42,099 nt of DNA from Brevundimonas sp. (GTDB lineage: Bacteria > Pseudomonadota > Alphaproteobacteria > Caulobacterales > Caulobacteraceae). Below, one piece after another: positions 9,184-16,358 of this stretch; the first letter of the stretch is position 1; each line of letters starts with the position of its first letter. The notes beneath the pieces are model-generated. The model did not search any database and was not told the DNA's origin. It saw nothing but the letters and a program-made list of their open reading frames with translations. The stretch covers positions 1-42,099 of the forward strand of contig NZ_JAEMRD010000014.1 of the NCBI RefSeq assembly GCF_016463485.1. The letters run 5' to 3'. Position numbers and translations under genes: made by a program.

Positions 9184-10347
9184 TCAGTCGCGGATGTAGT
9201 GCGGCAGGAAGCGCGAGGTGTTGCGCGTGATCCGGCCCCGGTCCTCGCGCAGCCCGATGCCCGCCGGTTCGTTGCCGACGACCCAGGAGCCGACGATCAC
9301 ATAGCGGTTGTCGAATTTCGGCGGGGCATGCAGGGCCTGACGGATCCAGGCCCCGTCGCCGTAACCCCCGTCCAGCACCGACGATTTCCGCCCGTCCTTG
9401 ACCAGTTCGACATTGGCCCCCTCTCGCGAGAACAGGGGCTTGCGCACATACGATGTGCCCAGCGTCGTGTGCGCCGGGTCGCTCTCGAAATAGGTCTCCA
9501 GCAGGTTGGGATGGCCCGCATGCCGTTCCCACAGAAGCGGTAGCATCCCCTTGTTGGACAGGATCGATTTCCACGCCGGCTCCAGCACCGTCACCTCGGC
9601 GTCCGGCAACGGCTTGGCGTAGTCGTCGCGCAGCATCTGTTCCCACGGGTACAGTTTGAACATCGCCCCGATCAGGAAATTCTCATGATCGACGAAGCGG
9701 CCGTCGGCATTCAGCCCGATGTCGCCGATCGCGACGAACTGGGGCTCCAGACCGGCCTGTTTGGCGCAGTCCTCCAGGAACCGCACGGTCTGGCGGTCCT
9801 CGACGAAATCGGGGTCGGAACTGAAATGAACGAAGCCACCCTCGGGGAAGATGGCCCCGAACCGCTCGACAAGCTTTTCGTGCAGGCTGTTGAACTGGTC
9901 GGCGCCCTGCGGCAGCACGCCCGCTGCGATCTGGTCCTCCAGCCACAGCCACTGGAACACGGCCGTCTCGTACACGGAGGTCGGGGTGTCGGCGTTGTAC
10001 TCGTACAGTTTGGCCGGCCCCGTGCCGTCATAGGCGAAGTCGAACCGGCCATAGAGGCTGGGATCGTTCCGCTTCCAGCTTTCGGCGACATAGTCGCGCA
10101 TGGCTTCGGGGATATCGAGCTGGGTCATCAGCCGCTCGGACTTTACCGCCTCGTCGACGAGGTCGAGGCACATGGCGTGTAGCTCGGCCGTCGGGGCCTC
10201 GATGCCGTCCTCGATCTCGGCGAGCGAGAACTCATAGGCGGCGGCTTCGTCCCAGTAGATCTGGCCGGAGTCGTGATGCCAGGTGAAGCCGACGGCCTCG
10301 GCCTTGGCCTGCCAGTCGGGACGGGGGCTGAGTTTGATGCGTTGCAT
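9184..10347 (-). CDS. yjfC: YjfC/YgiC-type glutathionylspermidine synthase-like ATP-grasp ligase
   Basis: This 387-residue protein has the ATP-grasp ligase fold of the glutathionylspermidine synthetase C-terminal domain, without the amidase half. Recognisable stretches are SLYGRFDFAYDGTGPAKLYE near residue 95, EYNADTPTS, a nucleotide-binding region with GMLPLLWERHAGHPNLLETY near 270, YVRKPLFSREGANV, and the closing strand YVIVGSWVVGNEPAGIGLRE. In E. coli the homologues YjfC and YgiC lie beside DUF1190 proteins; here the same partners lie within 4 kb. Family analyses infer a peptide-amine ligase, but the substrates are not known. It follows pspA (yjfJ) on the same strand, separated by a 173-base gap filled by a palindromic repeat that also provides the ribosome site GGGGAGGAG at 10358-10366. 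Confidence 0.9.
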   Translation of the reverse strand: MQRIKLSPRPDWQAKAEAVGFTWHHDSGQIYWDEAAAYEFSLAEIEDGIEAPTAELHAMCLDLVDEAVKSERLMTQLDIPEAMRDYVAESWKRNDPSLYGRFDFAYDGTGPAKLYEYNADTPTSVYETAVFQWLWLEDQIAAGVLPQGADQFNSLHEKLVERFGAIFPEGGFVHFSSDPDFVEDRQTVRFLEDCAKQAGLEPQFVAIGDIGLNADGRFVDHENFLIGAMFKLYPWEQMLRDDYAKPLPDAEVTVLEPAWKSILSNKGMLPLLWERHAGHPNLLETYFESDPAHTTLGTSYVRKPLFSREGANVELVKDGRKSSVLDGGYGDGAWIRQALHAPPKFDNRYVIVGSWVVGNEPAGIGLREDRGRITRNTSRFLPHYIRD

Positions 10348-10352
10348 GGTCC

Positions 10353-10519
10353 ACTTTCTCCTCCCCGACGGCGAAGCCGATGGGGAGGTGGATCGCCGCG
10401 CTTGCGGCGAGACGGAGGGGCTGCCAGCCCCACACTCGGTATCGCGCCTGCGGGCAGAGCCCCTCCACCGCTTCGCGGTCCCCCTCCCCGTTCGCCAAGC
10501 GGCGAACGGGGAGGAAAGG
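10353..10519. repeat. Palindromic repeat pair filling the pspA-yjfC junction (family B-like)
   Basis: The left arm begins CTTTCTCCTCCCCGACGGCG at 10354 and the right arm ends GGCGAACGGGGAGGAAAGG at 10519; they are imperfect reverse complements. Internal hairpins are visible (CGCCGCGCTTGCGGCG, and CGTTCGCCAAGCGGCGAACG). Related elements lie at 3335-3496. It reaches to 1-2 bases from the pspA stop and ends just before the spacer of yjfC, so the edge of the repeat is the Shine-Dalgarno of yjfC. Confidence 0.82.
10358..10366 (-). promoter_or_regulatory. Ribosome binding site of yjfC, inside the repeat arm
   Basis: On the minus strand GGGGAGGAG lies 10 bases upstream of the yjfC ATG. The same bases belong to the outer arm of the repeat at 10353-10519 and could pair with the opposite arm, which would hide the site when the long stem forms. 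Confidence 0.6.
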
Positions 10520-10520
10520 A

Positions 10521-11267
10521 TTAAGCCGGGTCCTTGTCGGCTGCCGGCACGCTGGTCCCGATCTGAGGCGTAACCACCGTGACCGGCGACTGGGTCAGCC
10601 GCGCCAGCACATCATCGGCCGAGGAATGGCCGGGCAGGATGCCGGCCTCTTTCAGCTTGTGGTCGAGGTCGGCACCGGTTCGGCGGTCTTCCAGTTCCTG
10701 ACCGGCCTTGAGCTTCTCTTCCTGCACGGCCTGGCGCTGTTTGATGCGTTGCAGGCTGTCGGCGGCCGAGCCGATACGCGAGTGGGCGCCGGCCGATTGC
10801 AGGGCGACCGAAGTCTGGGCGCGCTGGACGCTTTCGTTGACCTTGACGATGTCGATCTCGCGCCGGAGCGTCTCGATCTTCTGGTCAGTAGAAGAAATGG
10901 CGGTGCGCAGGCGGGCCTCGGCTTCCTTCATGCCCTCGATCTGAGGACCGCGGGTGCCGATCTCCGATTCCAGTTCTGCGATGCGTCCGGCGACCTCGCG
11001 GGCCAGGTCCATCTTGCCCTGGGACACGGCGGCACGGGCGGAGCTTTCGTACTTGGCGATCTGTTCGCCGAAGCTCTTGAGTTCGTTCTCGGCCATCCGG
11101 CGGCGGGCGACCAGGCCGGCAAGGTCGTCGCGGGCCTTGCCTTGCGCATTGTCGGCGTCGCGGATTTCCTGATCCAGGATCTTCAACGCATTGGCGTCGA
11201 CGACGGACTGGCCGGCCTCATGGGCGGTGCCGCGGAACAGGGCGGAGAGTTTGGCGAGCATGGACAT
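10521..11267 (-). CDS. yjfJ: PspA/IM30 family protein (YjfJ)
   Basis: This 248-residue, mostly alpha-helical coiled-coil protein belongs to the PspA/Vipp1/IM30 family, relatives of ESCRT-III that bind and remodel the inner membrane. The N-terminal amphipathic helix (MSMLAKLSALFRGTAHEAG) is followed by long heptad-rich helices (about 30-200), with GQAELE-like segments such as MDLAREVAGRIAELESEIG. A loosely ordered tail of about 45 residues ends the protein. It sits directly downstream of the DUF2170 gene (15-base gap) with a good ribosome site (GGAGAG), and upstream of yjfC. The neighbours DUF2170, DUF2491, DUF350, DUF1190 and the YjfC-type ligase mark it as the YjfJ branch rather than the pspABC stress operon. 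Its exact role in this set is not established. Confidence 0.92.
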   Translation of the reverse strand: MSMLAKLSALFRGTAHEAGQSVVDANALKILDQEIRDADNAQGKARDDLAGLVARRRMAENELKSFGEQIAKYESSARAAVSQGKMDLAREVAGRIAELESEIGTRGPQIEGMKEAEARLRTAISSTDQKIETLRREIDIVKVNESVQRAQTSVALQSAGAHSRIGSAADSLQRIKQRQAVQEEKLKAGQELEDRRTGADLDHKLKEAGILPGHSSADDVLARLTQSPVTVVTPQIGTSVPAADKDPA

Positions 11268-11282
11268 TTCTATCTCTCCGGA

Positions 11283-11960
11283 TCAGGCGGCGTCGAAGGT
11301 TTCGCGAAGCGACGTGGCGTCGATCGCATTCTCGGCCAGGGTGCGCAGTTCGATCAATATGGTCTGGAGCGTCGTCTTGCACGAGAGTTCGCCCATCAGC
11401 TCATAGACGTCCTCGTCCGACACGCTGGTGATGGCGAAGTTGGACAGGGGCACGACCCGTTGCGCCTTCAGCAGGAACTCGTTGAAGCGGGCGGCGTCCT
11501 TCTGTTCCGACACGGGCCAGAGCAGGACGGAACAGACGATCTGGGCCCCACCGACGCTGAGGTAGATCGGCAGGTCGCCATATTCATGCATGGTGGCCAG
11601 CAGCACGGGGTCCGCGCCCTCGACCACGCGCAGGGTCAGTTCGCCCTCACGGACCAGGGGAGAATCATCCAGCGCTGCCTTGACGGCGGGCACGGTCCAG
11701 GCGGTTTCGATCACGGCGTCCATTTGATGGTCAGCTCCAGGGGTGATGTCGATTGAGGTGGGAGAGCGGCGGCGTTGCACAAGAGCCGGCGAGCGCGTCG
11801 AATCGGTGACGATGGCGCGGACGGCGGCGCGGACATCGTCGCGCGTCGCCTGGGGCACCCAGAGTTCCAGCTTGACCATGCCCGCCTCGCGGCGCGCCTT
11901 GCGCCAGGCCCGGATGCGATCCGAACCGGCCGGCGATGAACTGTCGAGCGCGCCCGTCAT
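11283..11960 (-). CDS. yjfI: DUF2170 protein (YjfI) with an added N-terminal RHH/MazE-like domain
   Basis: This 225-residue protein has two parts. Residues about 13-54 (SDRIRAWRKARREAGMVKLE then LWVPQATRDDVRAAVRAIV) look like the ribbon-helix-helix or MazE-like N-terminus of small DNA-binding proteins. Residues 80-225 match DUF2170, as in E. coli YjfI of about 133 residues (GDLPIYLSVGGAQIVCSVLL, VVPLSNFAITSV, LIELRTLAENAIDA). An alternative ATG at 11723, with GGAG 11 bases upstream, would give the DUF2170 part alone (146 residues). The long start at 11960 lies immediately beside the palindrome at 11963-11974 and has no clear Shine-Dalgarno. The domain pairing suggests an autoregulator of the divergent yjf arms; that is inference. 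Confidence 0.82.
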   Translation of the reverse strand: MTGALDSSSPAGSDRIRAWRKARREAGMVKLELWVPQATRDDVRAAVRAIVTDSTRSPALVQRRRSPTSIDITPGADHQMDAVIETAWTVPAVKAALDDSPLVREGELTLRVVEGADPVLLATMHEYGDLPIYLSVGGAQIVCSVLLWPVSEQKDAARFNEFLLKAQRVVPLSNFAITSVSDEDVYELMGELSCKTTLQTILIELRTLAENAIDATSLRETFDAA

Positions 11961-11962
11961 TT

Positions 11963-11984
11963 GTTACATGTAACGCGTAACATG
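11963..11984. promoter_or_regulatory. Palindromic operator candidate between the divergent yjf arms
   Basis: GTTACATGTAAC at 11963-11974 is a perfect 12-base palindrome, and GTAACATG at 11977-11984 repeats the half-site motif. The site abuts the start codon of the RHH-DUF2170 gene and lies just upstream of a TTGACA box facing the other arm. A ribbon-helix-helix protein binding here could control both arms. Confidence 0.5.
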
Positions 11985-11989
11985 AACGC

Positions 11990-12018
11990 TTGACAAGAGT
12001 GTCGTCCGGGAGGATTTT
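11990..12018 (+). promoter_or_regulatory. Candidate promoter for the yjfKLM arm
   Basis: A consensus -35 box TTGACA lies at 11990-11995, followed after 17 bases by GATTTT at 12013-12018, a weak -10 match. It is 79 bases upstream of the DUF2491 start and next to the palindrome at 11963-11974. Confidence 0.4.
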
Positions 12019-12096
12019 CAGCCCATGCCCCAGGGGATACAGGTTCGTGATCATCTCAGGCTCGCCGCCTTCGCGGTTCAGGGCTAGAGAAGGACC

Positions 12097-12759
12097 ATGT
12101 TCAAGCGTCTGTTCGGGTCATCGGCTCCGGAAGTCCCGGCCAATCGGCTGGCCACGGTGCGCAACATCACGGTCGGGCGCACGGTGTCGCTGGATCCGCT
12201 GGCCTGGCGCAGACTTGGCGATACGACGAGGTTCACCCTGGATCGCGACGTGCTCGACATCACCGCCCAGGGCCATCTGGAGCTGGAGGGCGGCCAGCAT
12301 GTCCACCGCTTCTATACCGACGACCATGTGATGCTTCAGGCCATGAGCGACGACGCCGCCGGCCAGGAAAGCTATGATTTCACCCTGTTCATTCCCTGGA
12401 CATCGGCCTATCCGCCGGGTGAGCGGGAACGGAGAATCTGGCGCGACCGGCTGTCGGCGCCGGTATTCCAGGGCGCGGCCGAAGAGCTGCCGGATTTCCC
12501 GCGTTTCTGGTTCGCGGAGAGCGACGCGACCCAGGCCCCGGTCGACCTCTGGGAAACGATCTGGGACGACCGGACATCGACGGTCCCCTATTCCAAGATT
12601 TTCCAGACCTGCATGCTGTACGCCCGTGACCTGCCCGATGGCCGCGAGTTGATGCTGGCTCTGGAGATGCAGCCGCAGGGGGCCGACGGTCGGCCCGGCG
12701 ACATCACCCACGAAATCATGATCGGCATCCCGCTGGAGATGGCCGAGTTCCGCGCCTGA
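12097..12759 (+). CDS. yjfK: DUF2491 family protein (YjfK)
   Basis: This is a 220-residue soluble protein resembling E. coli YjfK (about 219 residues, DUF2491), of unknown biochemical role. Characteristic pieces are MFKRLFGSSAP at the start, ITVGRTVSLDPLAWRRLG, LELEGGQHVHRFYTDDHVML, SYDFTLFIPWTSAYPPGERE and THEIMIGIPLEMAEFRA at the end. No signal peptide or membrane helix is seen. GAAGG lies just upstream of the ATG. It is the first gene of the rightward arm of the yjf locus and is followed after 13 bases by the DUF350 gene, the same order as in E. coli (yjfK-yjfL-yjfM). Confidence 0.87.
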   Translation: MFKRLFGSSAPEVPANRLATVRNITVGRTVSLDPLAWRRLGDTTRFTLDRDVLDITAQGHLELEGGQHVHRFYTDDHVMLQAMSDDAAGQESYDFTLFIPWTSAYPPGERERRIWRDRLSAPVFQGAAEELPDFPRFWFAESDATQAPVDLWETIWDDRTSTVPYSKIFQTCMLYARDLPDGRELMLALEMQPQGADGRPGDITHEIMIGIPLEMAEFRA

Positions 12760-12772
12760 GGAGGCAAGACGA

Positions 12773-13186
12773 ATGTTCGACTGGTTTGCATTCACCAACG
12801 GGGCCGCGGCCTTCGTCCTCGCCTTCGCGGCGGCGGGCGTGTTCACCGTGGCCTTCAAGCTGATCTATCAATGGGTCACGCCCTATCATGAGCGGACGCT
12901 GATCCGGGAGGGCAACACCGCCGCCGCCATCTCGCTGGGCGGGGCGTTGATCGGCTATGTGCTGCCGCTGGCCTCGGCCCTGTCGCACACGGTCAGTTTG
13001 CTGGAGTTCGCAGCCTGGGCCCTGCTGGCGGGCGTGATCCAGATCCTGGTCTTCGTGACCATGAGCCGGCTGGCCTTCCGCAACCTGACCACCCGGATCG
13101 AGGCCGGTGAGGTGGCTGCGGCCGTCTACCTGGCGTCGATCTCGATCTGCGTCGGCCTGCTCAACGCCGCCTGCATGACCACCTGA
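12773..13186 (+). CDS. yjfL: DUF350 family membrane protein (YjfL)
   Basis: This is a 137-residue inner-membrane protein with four predicted membrane helices (about residues 10-32, 50-70, 77-97 and 112-134), the size and layout of E. coli YjfL (DUF350, PF03994). Typical family features are TVAFKLIYQWVTPYHERTLI after helix one and REGNTAAAISLGGALIGYVL in helix two. A very strong ribosome site, GAGGAGG, lies before the ATG at 12773. It sits between DUF2491 and DUF1190 genes. It is presumably the membrane partner of the PspA-like protein encoded on the other arm, which is an inference from co-occurrence. Confidence 0.9.
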   Translation: MFDWFAFTNGAAAFVLAFAAAGVFTVAFKLIYQWVTPYHERTLIREGNTAAAISLGGALIGYVLPLASALSHTVSLLEFAAWALLAGVIQILVFVTMSRLAFRNLTTRIEAGEVAAAVYLASISICVGLLNAACMTT

Positions 13187-13200
13187 GCGCGGTGAGCGAC

Positions 13201-13836
13201 ATGACCGACACGCCCGAAAAACCCGCCCGCCCGGAAGCCGGGTCACAGAACATGCGCCGCATGATGCGGTCCAGGACCTTGCATGTGACGGGTCTGATGG
13301 CCACGGCCAGCTTCTCGCTGGCCGCCTGCGGCGCGCCCCAGGTCGCGGCTCCGGTGCCTGCGGCCGATCCGGCCCTGGCCTATACCTCGCTGGAGGAATG
13401 CCGCGCCGCCAACGACGTCACCGACGCCGAATGCGCCACGGCCTATAACGTCGCGGACCAGCAGGCCAAGGAGAAGGCGCCCCGCTATGCCTCTCAGGCC
13501 GAATGCGAGGGCCAGTGGGGGCCGGACCAGTGTCGCCCGCTGAACAACACCGGCGGCGGCAGCTTCTTCGGACCGCTGGCGACCGGTTTCATCATCGGCC
13601 AGTTGCTGAACGGCGGTGGCTATCGCGGGGGCGGGCCGCTGTATCGTGACCGCAACGGCGGCTATTCCAACGGCTATGGCGGCGGATACCTGAGCCGCGA
13701 CTATCGTACCGGCCGGACGGTCGCCAACCGCAACGACGTCGATGTGGCGCGCCAGGCCCCCGCCCGGGCCCAGAGCCGCACCACGGTCGTCTCGCGCGGC
13801 GGCTTCGGCGGCGGTGGACGCGGCTACGGCGGCTGA
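13201..13836 (+). CDS. yjfM: DUF1190 family lipoprotein (YjfM/YgiB)
   Basis: This is a 211-residue exported protein. The signal region RTLHVTGLMATASFSLAACG ends in a lipobox (LAAC), so it is probably lipid-anchored. The central domain matches DUF1190: YTSLEECRAANDVTDAECAT, YASQAECEGQWGPDQCRP with paired cysteines, then a Gly/Tyr-rich tail (residues about 120-211) ending RGGFGGGGRGYGG. The ATG at 13201 has GGTGAG just upstream; a GTG at 13192 would add three residues. In E. coli the homologues YjfM and YgiB are encoded next to YjfC and YgiC, the ATP-grasp ligases, which has led to the suggestion that DUF1190 proteins are their substrates. The yjfC homologue here is 3 kb away on the other arm. 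Confidence 0.87.
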   Translation: MTDTPEKPARPEAGSQNMRRMMRSRTLHVTGLMATASFSLAACGAPQVAAPVPAADPALAYTSLEECRAANDVTDAECATAYNVADQQAKEKAPRYASQAECEGQWGPDQCRPLNNTGGGSFFGPLATGFIIGQLLNGGGYRGGGPLYRDRNGGYSNGYGGGYLSRDYRTGRTVANRNDVDVARQAPARAQSRTTVVSRGGFGGGGRGYGG

Positions 13837-13929
13837 TTGCCAACGAGGCAGTTCCTACCTCAGTGAATCGTCGGCTTGTGAGGACGGCGCGTTCATCACC
13901 AGGTCGTCCCACTGTTTCCCAGACACAAA

Positions 13930-13963
13930 GACGCCGCCCGTGTCTCACACCACGGGCGGCGTC
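13930..13963. terminator. Bidirectional terminator candidate
   Basis: GACGCCGCCCGTG at 13930-13942 pairs perfectly with CACGGGCGGCGTC at 13951-13963, a 13-base stem with an 8-base loop. On the minus strand it is followed by TTTGTG. It lies between the convergent 3' ends of the DUF1190 gene and the porin gene. Confidence 0.65.
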
Positions 13964-13988
13964 GCAGTTCAGGCCTGGGAGGATAGGC

Positions 13989-14684
13989 CTAGAAGACGGC
14001 TTTCAGGGTCGCGACGATACGGCCGTCGGTGATCGGCACGCCCGACAGGTCATAGTCGTTGTCGTGATAGCGGACGTCCAGGGCCAGGGGCGTGCCGGCG
14101 AAGGCATAGGTGCCGCCGACGTTCCAGGTCACATAGTCGTCCGTGGTCGAGAGCCACTGCTTGCCGACCGCGCTGGTCAGGGTCAGGCCCGAGACCTGCG
14201 GAACCGCATAGGCGGCGTTGAACTCGAGGTAGGTGGCCTCGTCATCCAGACCGAAGAAGTCGGGCGAGAAGTAGACGGCGGCACCAAAGGTGGCGGGTCC
14301 GACAGCGCGCGAGGCGGCGGCTTTCAGCTCGACGTAGTCGTAGTCCTGGTTGGCACCGGGAGCGTAGAGATAGGTCACCACGCCGACGTCATAGGCAAAG
14401 CCGGCAGCCTCGCCACGATAACCACCATAGACGTCGATCTCGGCGTCGGTGTTGTCGAGGAAGTCCACGTTGGACGCCCAGACACCGGCGTAGAAGCTGC
14501 CGACGGTCAGGTCGACACCACCCTGGACGGCGGCACCCTCGTCGGTCTGGCTGATGCCGCGGAACACATAGTCCGAGGCCACCGCGACGTTGGCGGTGAC
14601 GGATACGTCCTGGGCCGAGGCGGCGCCGGCCGAGGCCAGCAGGGCGAGTGCGGCGGCGGCCGCGCACGTAGCAGTGAGTTTCAT
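13989..14684 (-). CDS. TorF-type putative outer membrane porin (Gcw_chp family)
   Basis: This is a 231-residue outer-membrane beta-barrel protein. Residues 1-24 form a Sec signal peptide ending ASAQ. The mature start DVSVTANVAVASDYVFRGIS followed by QTDEGAAVQGGVDL is the signature of the Gcw_chp/TorF family (PF09694), and the rest alternates beta strands, ending with a C-terminal phenylalanine (LKAVF) as in many porins. The ATG at 14684 has AAGGGGAT 8 bases upstream; the longer frame is an artefact. It follows amtB on the same strand after 127 bases. Proteins of this family are often encoded next to ammonium transporters and PII genes in alphaproteobacteria (recalled, not checked), suggesting a role in nitrogen uptake. 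Confidence 0.88.
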   Translation of the reverse strand: MKLTATCAAAAALALLASAGAASAQDVSVTANVAVASDYVFRGISQTDEGAAVQGGVDLTVGSFYAGVWASNVDFLDNTDAEIDVYGGYRGEAAGFAYDVGVVTYLYAPGANQDYDYVELKAAASRAVGPATFGAAVYFSPDFFGLDDEATYLEFNAAYAVPQVSGLTLTSAVGKQWLSTTDDYVTWNVGGTYAFAGTPLALDVRYHDNDYDLSGVPITDGRIVATLKAVF

Positions 14685-14772
14685 CTTGGTATCCCCTTCG
14701 ATGACCTTGGTGGTCGTTGGCGTGTGAACCGGCGGCGCGGGAGAGAGCCAGAACCGCCGGCTAGAGAGATGC

Positions 14773-14804
14773 GGCCGGATGCGAGGTGAGCCTTGCATCC
14801 GGCC
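14773..14804 (-). terminator. Hairpin after amtB, possible partial terminator
   Basis: GGCCGGATGC at 14773-14782 pairs with GCATCCGGCC at 14795-14804, a perfect 10-base stem 7 bases past the amtB stop. There is no T-run on the minus strand, so it may stabilise the amtB mRNA end or attenuate rather than end transcription before the porin gene. Confidence 0.45.
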
Positions 14805-14811
14805 CGTGTCG

Positions 14812-16161
14812 TCAGTGGTCGAGGGACTCGCCGTGCAGGACGGTGTCGAGGCCTTCGGCTTCCTGGGCCTCGGAGACCCGCAGTCCGGTGGTGAACTTGC
14901 AGATGACCAGGATGACCAGGGTGCCGATCGCGGAGTAGGCGATGGTCCAGGCCAGGCCGATCGCCTGGGTCGCGATGTTGGCACCTTCGGACAGGCCGTT
15001 GATGGCCGTAGTCGCGAACACGCCGGTCAGCAGGGCGCCCAGCAGACCACCCGCACCGTGGATGCCGAAGGCGTCCAGGCTGTCGTCGTAGCGGAGCAGT
15101 TTCTTGATCCACACCGAGGAGATGTAGCAGACCGGGCCGGCGATGGCGCCGATCAGGAAGGCGCCCTTGGGATCGACGAAGCCGGCAGCCGGGGTGATGG
15201 CGACCAGACCGGCAACCAGACCGGACAGCATCCCGATCAGCGAGGCCTTCTTCTTCTCGATGACCTCGACCAGTTTCCAGGTCAGGGCGGCGGCAGCGGC
15301 GGCCAGGATGGTGTTGATGAGCGCAGCGCCCATCAGGGCGTTGGACGCGCCCGCCGAACCGGCGTTGAAGCCGATCCAGCCGACCAGCAGAAGGCTGGCA
15401 CCGATCATCGTCAGCACGGGGTTGTGCGGATTGATCGGCTCGGCTCCGTAGCCCTTGCGACGGCCCAGGAACAGGGCGCAGACGAGGCCCGCGACACCCG
15501 AGTTGACGTGAACGACGGCACCACCGGCGAAGTCGAGAACACCGGCCGAACCCAGGAAACCACCGCCCCAGACCCAGTGGGCGATGGGCGAGTAGATCAG
15601 CACCGTCCACAGCGCGGTGAACAGCAGCAGGGCCGAATACTTGAACCGCTCGGCGAATGCACCGGTGATCAGGGCCGGGGTGATGATGGCGAAGGTCATC
15701 TGGAACGTCAGGAAGACGAACTCGGGGATGCCCGGCAGCAGGCTGTGGGCCGTTTCCAGCGTCACGCCGTTCAGGAACACGGCGTCGAGGCTGCCGATGT
15801 AGGGCTGAAGGGCCGCGTCGCCGTTGACGCCGAAGGCCAGCGAATAGCCGATGGCGAACCACAGCACGGTCACGACGGCGAAGACGCCAACTGACTGGGT
15901 GATGGTGGCGATGACGTTCTTGCGGCGAACCATGCCGCCGTAGAACAGCGCCAGGCCCGGCAGGGTCATCAGCAGAACCAGGGCCGACGACGTCGCCAGC
16001 CAGGCGGTGTCCGCGCCGTTCAGTTCAAGCGCGGCCTGGTGGGCCAGCAGCGTCGGCGCCGGCGCGGCGTCCTGAGCGAAGGCCCCGCCCGCATAGAACA
16101 GCGCCGCCGTAAGAAGTAGCAGGGCAAGGACGCCCGGTACTCGATTCCAGATCTTAGCCAT
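14812..16161 (-). CDS. amtB: Ammonium transporter AmtB
   Basis: This 449-residue inner-membrane ammonium channel has a cleavable signal peptide (MAKIWNRVPGVLALLLLTAA up to AGGAFAQ) followed by eleven membrane helices. Diagnostic motifs are DTAWLATSSALVLLMTLPGL, ALFYGGMVRRKN, and the twin pore histidines in IYSPIAHWVWGGGFLG and DAFGIHGAGGLLGALLTGVF. The C-terminal tail GLRVSEAQEAEGLDTVLHGE is the PII (GlnK) contact region. The ATG at 16161 has AGGGG upstream; a TTG at 16203 would add 14 residues without function. No glnK is next to it, unlike the usual glnK-amtB pair. A sigma-54-like promoter lies about 90 bases upstream, which fits NtrC control under nitrogen limitation. Confidence 0.95.
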   Translation of the reverse strand: MAKIWNRVPGVLALLLLTAALFYAGGAFAQDAAPAPTLLAHQAALELNGADTAWLATSSALVLLMTLPGLALFYGGMVRRKNVIATITQSVGVFAVVTVLWFAIGYSLAFGVNGDAALQPYIGSLDAVFLNGVTLETAHSLLPGIPEFVFLTFQMTFAIITPALITGAFAERFKYSALLLFTALWTVLIYSPIAHWVWGGGFLGSAGVLDFAGGAVVHVNSGVAGLVCALFLGRRKGYGAEPINPHNPVLTMIGASLLLVGWIGFNAGSAGASNALMGAALINTILAAAAAALTWKLVEVIEKKKASLIGMLSGLVAGLVAITPAAGFVDPKGAFLIGAIAGPVCYISSVWIKKLLRYDDSLDAFGIHGAGGLLGALLTGVFATTAINGLSEGANIATQAIGLAWTIAYSAIGTLVILVICKFTTGLRVSEAQEAEGLDTVLHGESLDH

Positions 16162-16246
16162 GTGTGTTGCAGCCCCTGTGATGATCTCGCAGATGCGAAA
16201 CAATCACACGGCGTCGCAAGGACGCAAGAGGCTTAGCCGTACGCTG

Positions 16247-16263
16247 TGCAACTTTCGTGCAGG
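16247..16263 (-). promoter_or_regulatory. Sigma-54-like promoter of amtB
   Basis: Minus-strand CTGCACGAAAGTTGCA fits the -24/-12 pattern (TGGCACG, four bases, TTGCA): the -12 half is perfect and the spacing exact, while the -24 half has the GC core but lacks the GG. It lies about 86 bases upstream of the amtB ATG. Confidence 0.5.
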
Positions 16264-16290
16264 CGTCTTATTTTAGCACGCCAGACCTGA

Positions 16291-16313
16291 ATAATATTGC
16301 CGCTGATTGCGGC
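16291..16313 (-). terminator. Weak terminator candidate after leuB
   Basis: On the minus strand GCCGC, a 5-base loop and GCGGC are followed by AATATTATT, 46 bases past the leuB stop. The stem is short and the tail mixed, so this is a tentative end point for the ilv-leu operon. Confidence 0.3.
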
Positions 16314-16358
16314 CAAGGCGAAGATTCATACCTTGGTCATATATATGCATCGCAACAC

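Noticed and set aside
7003-9543. 846-codon plus-strand open frame
   Set aside because: It is antisense to the GH3 glucosidase and part of the yjfC gene, has no recognisable domain, and its amino acid use is that of a reverse-complement shadow.
16162-16203. TTG start extending amtB by 14 residues
   Set aside because: The ATG at 16161 begins a normal signal peptide and has AGGGG upstream; the added residues have no role.
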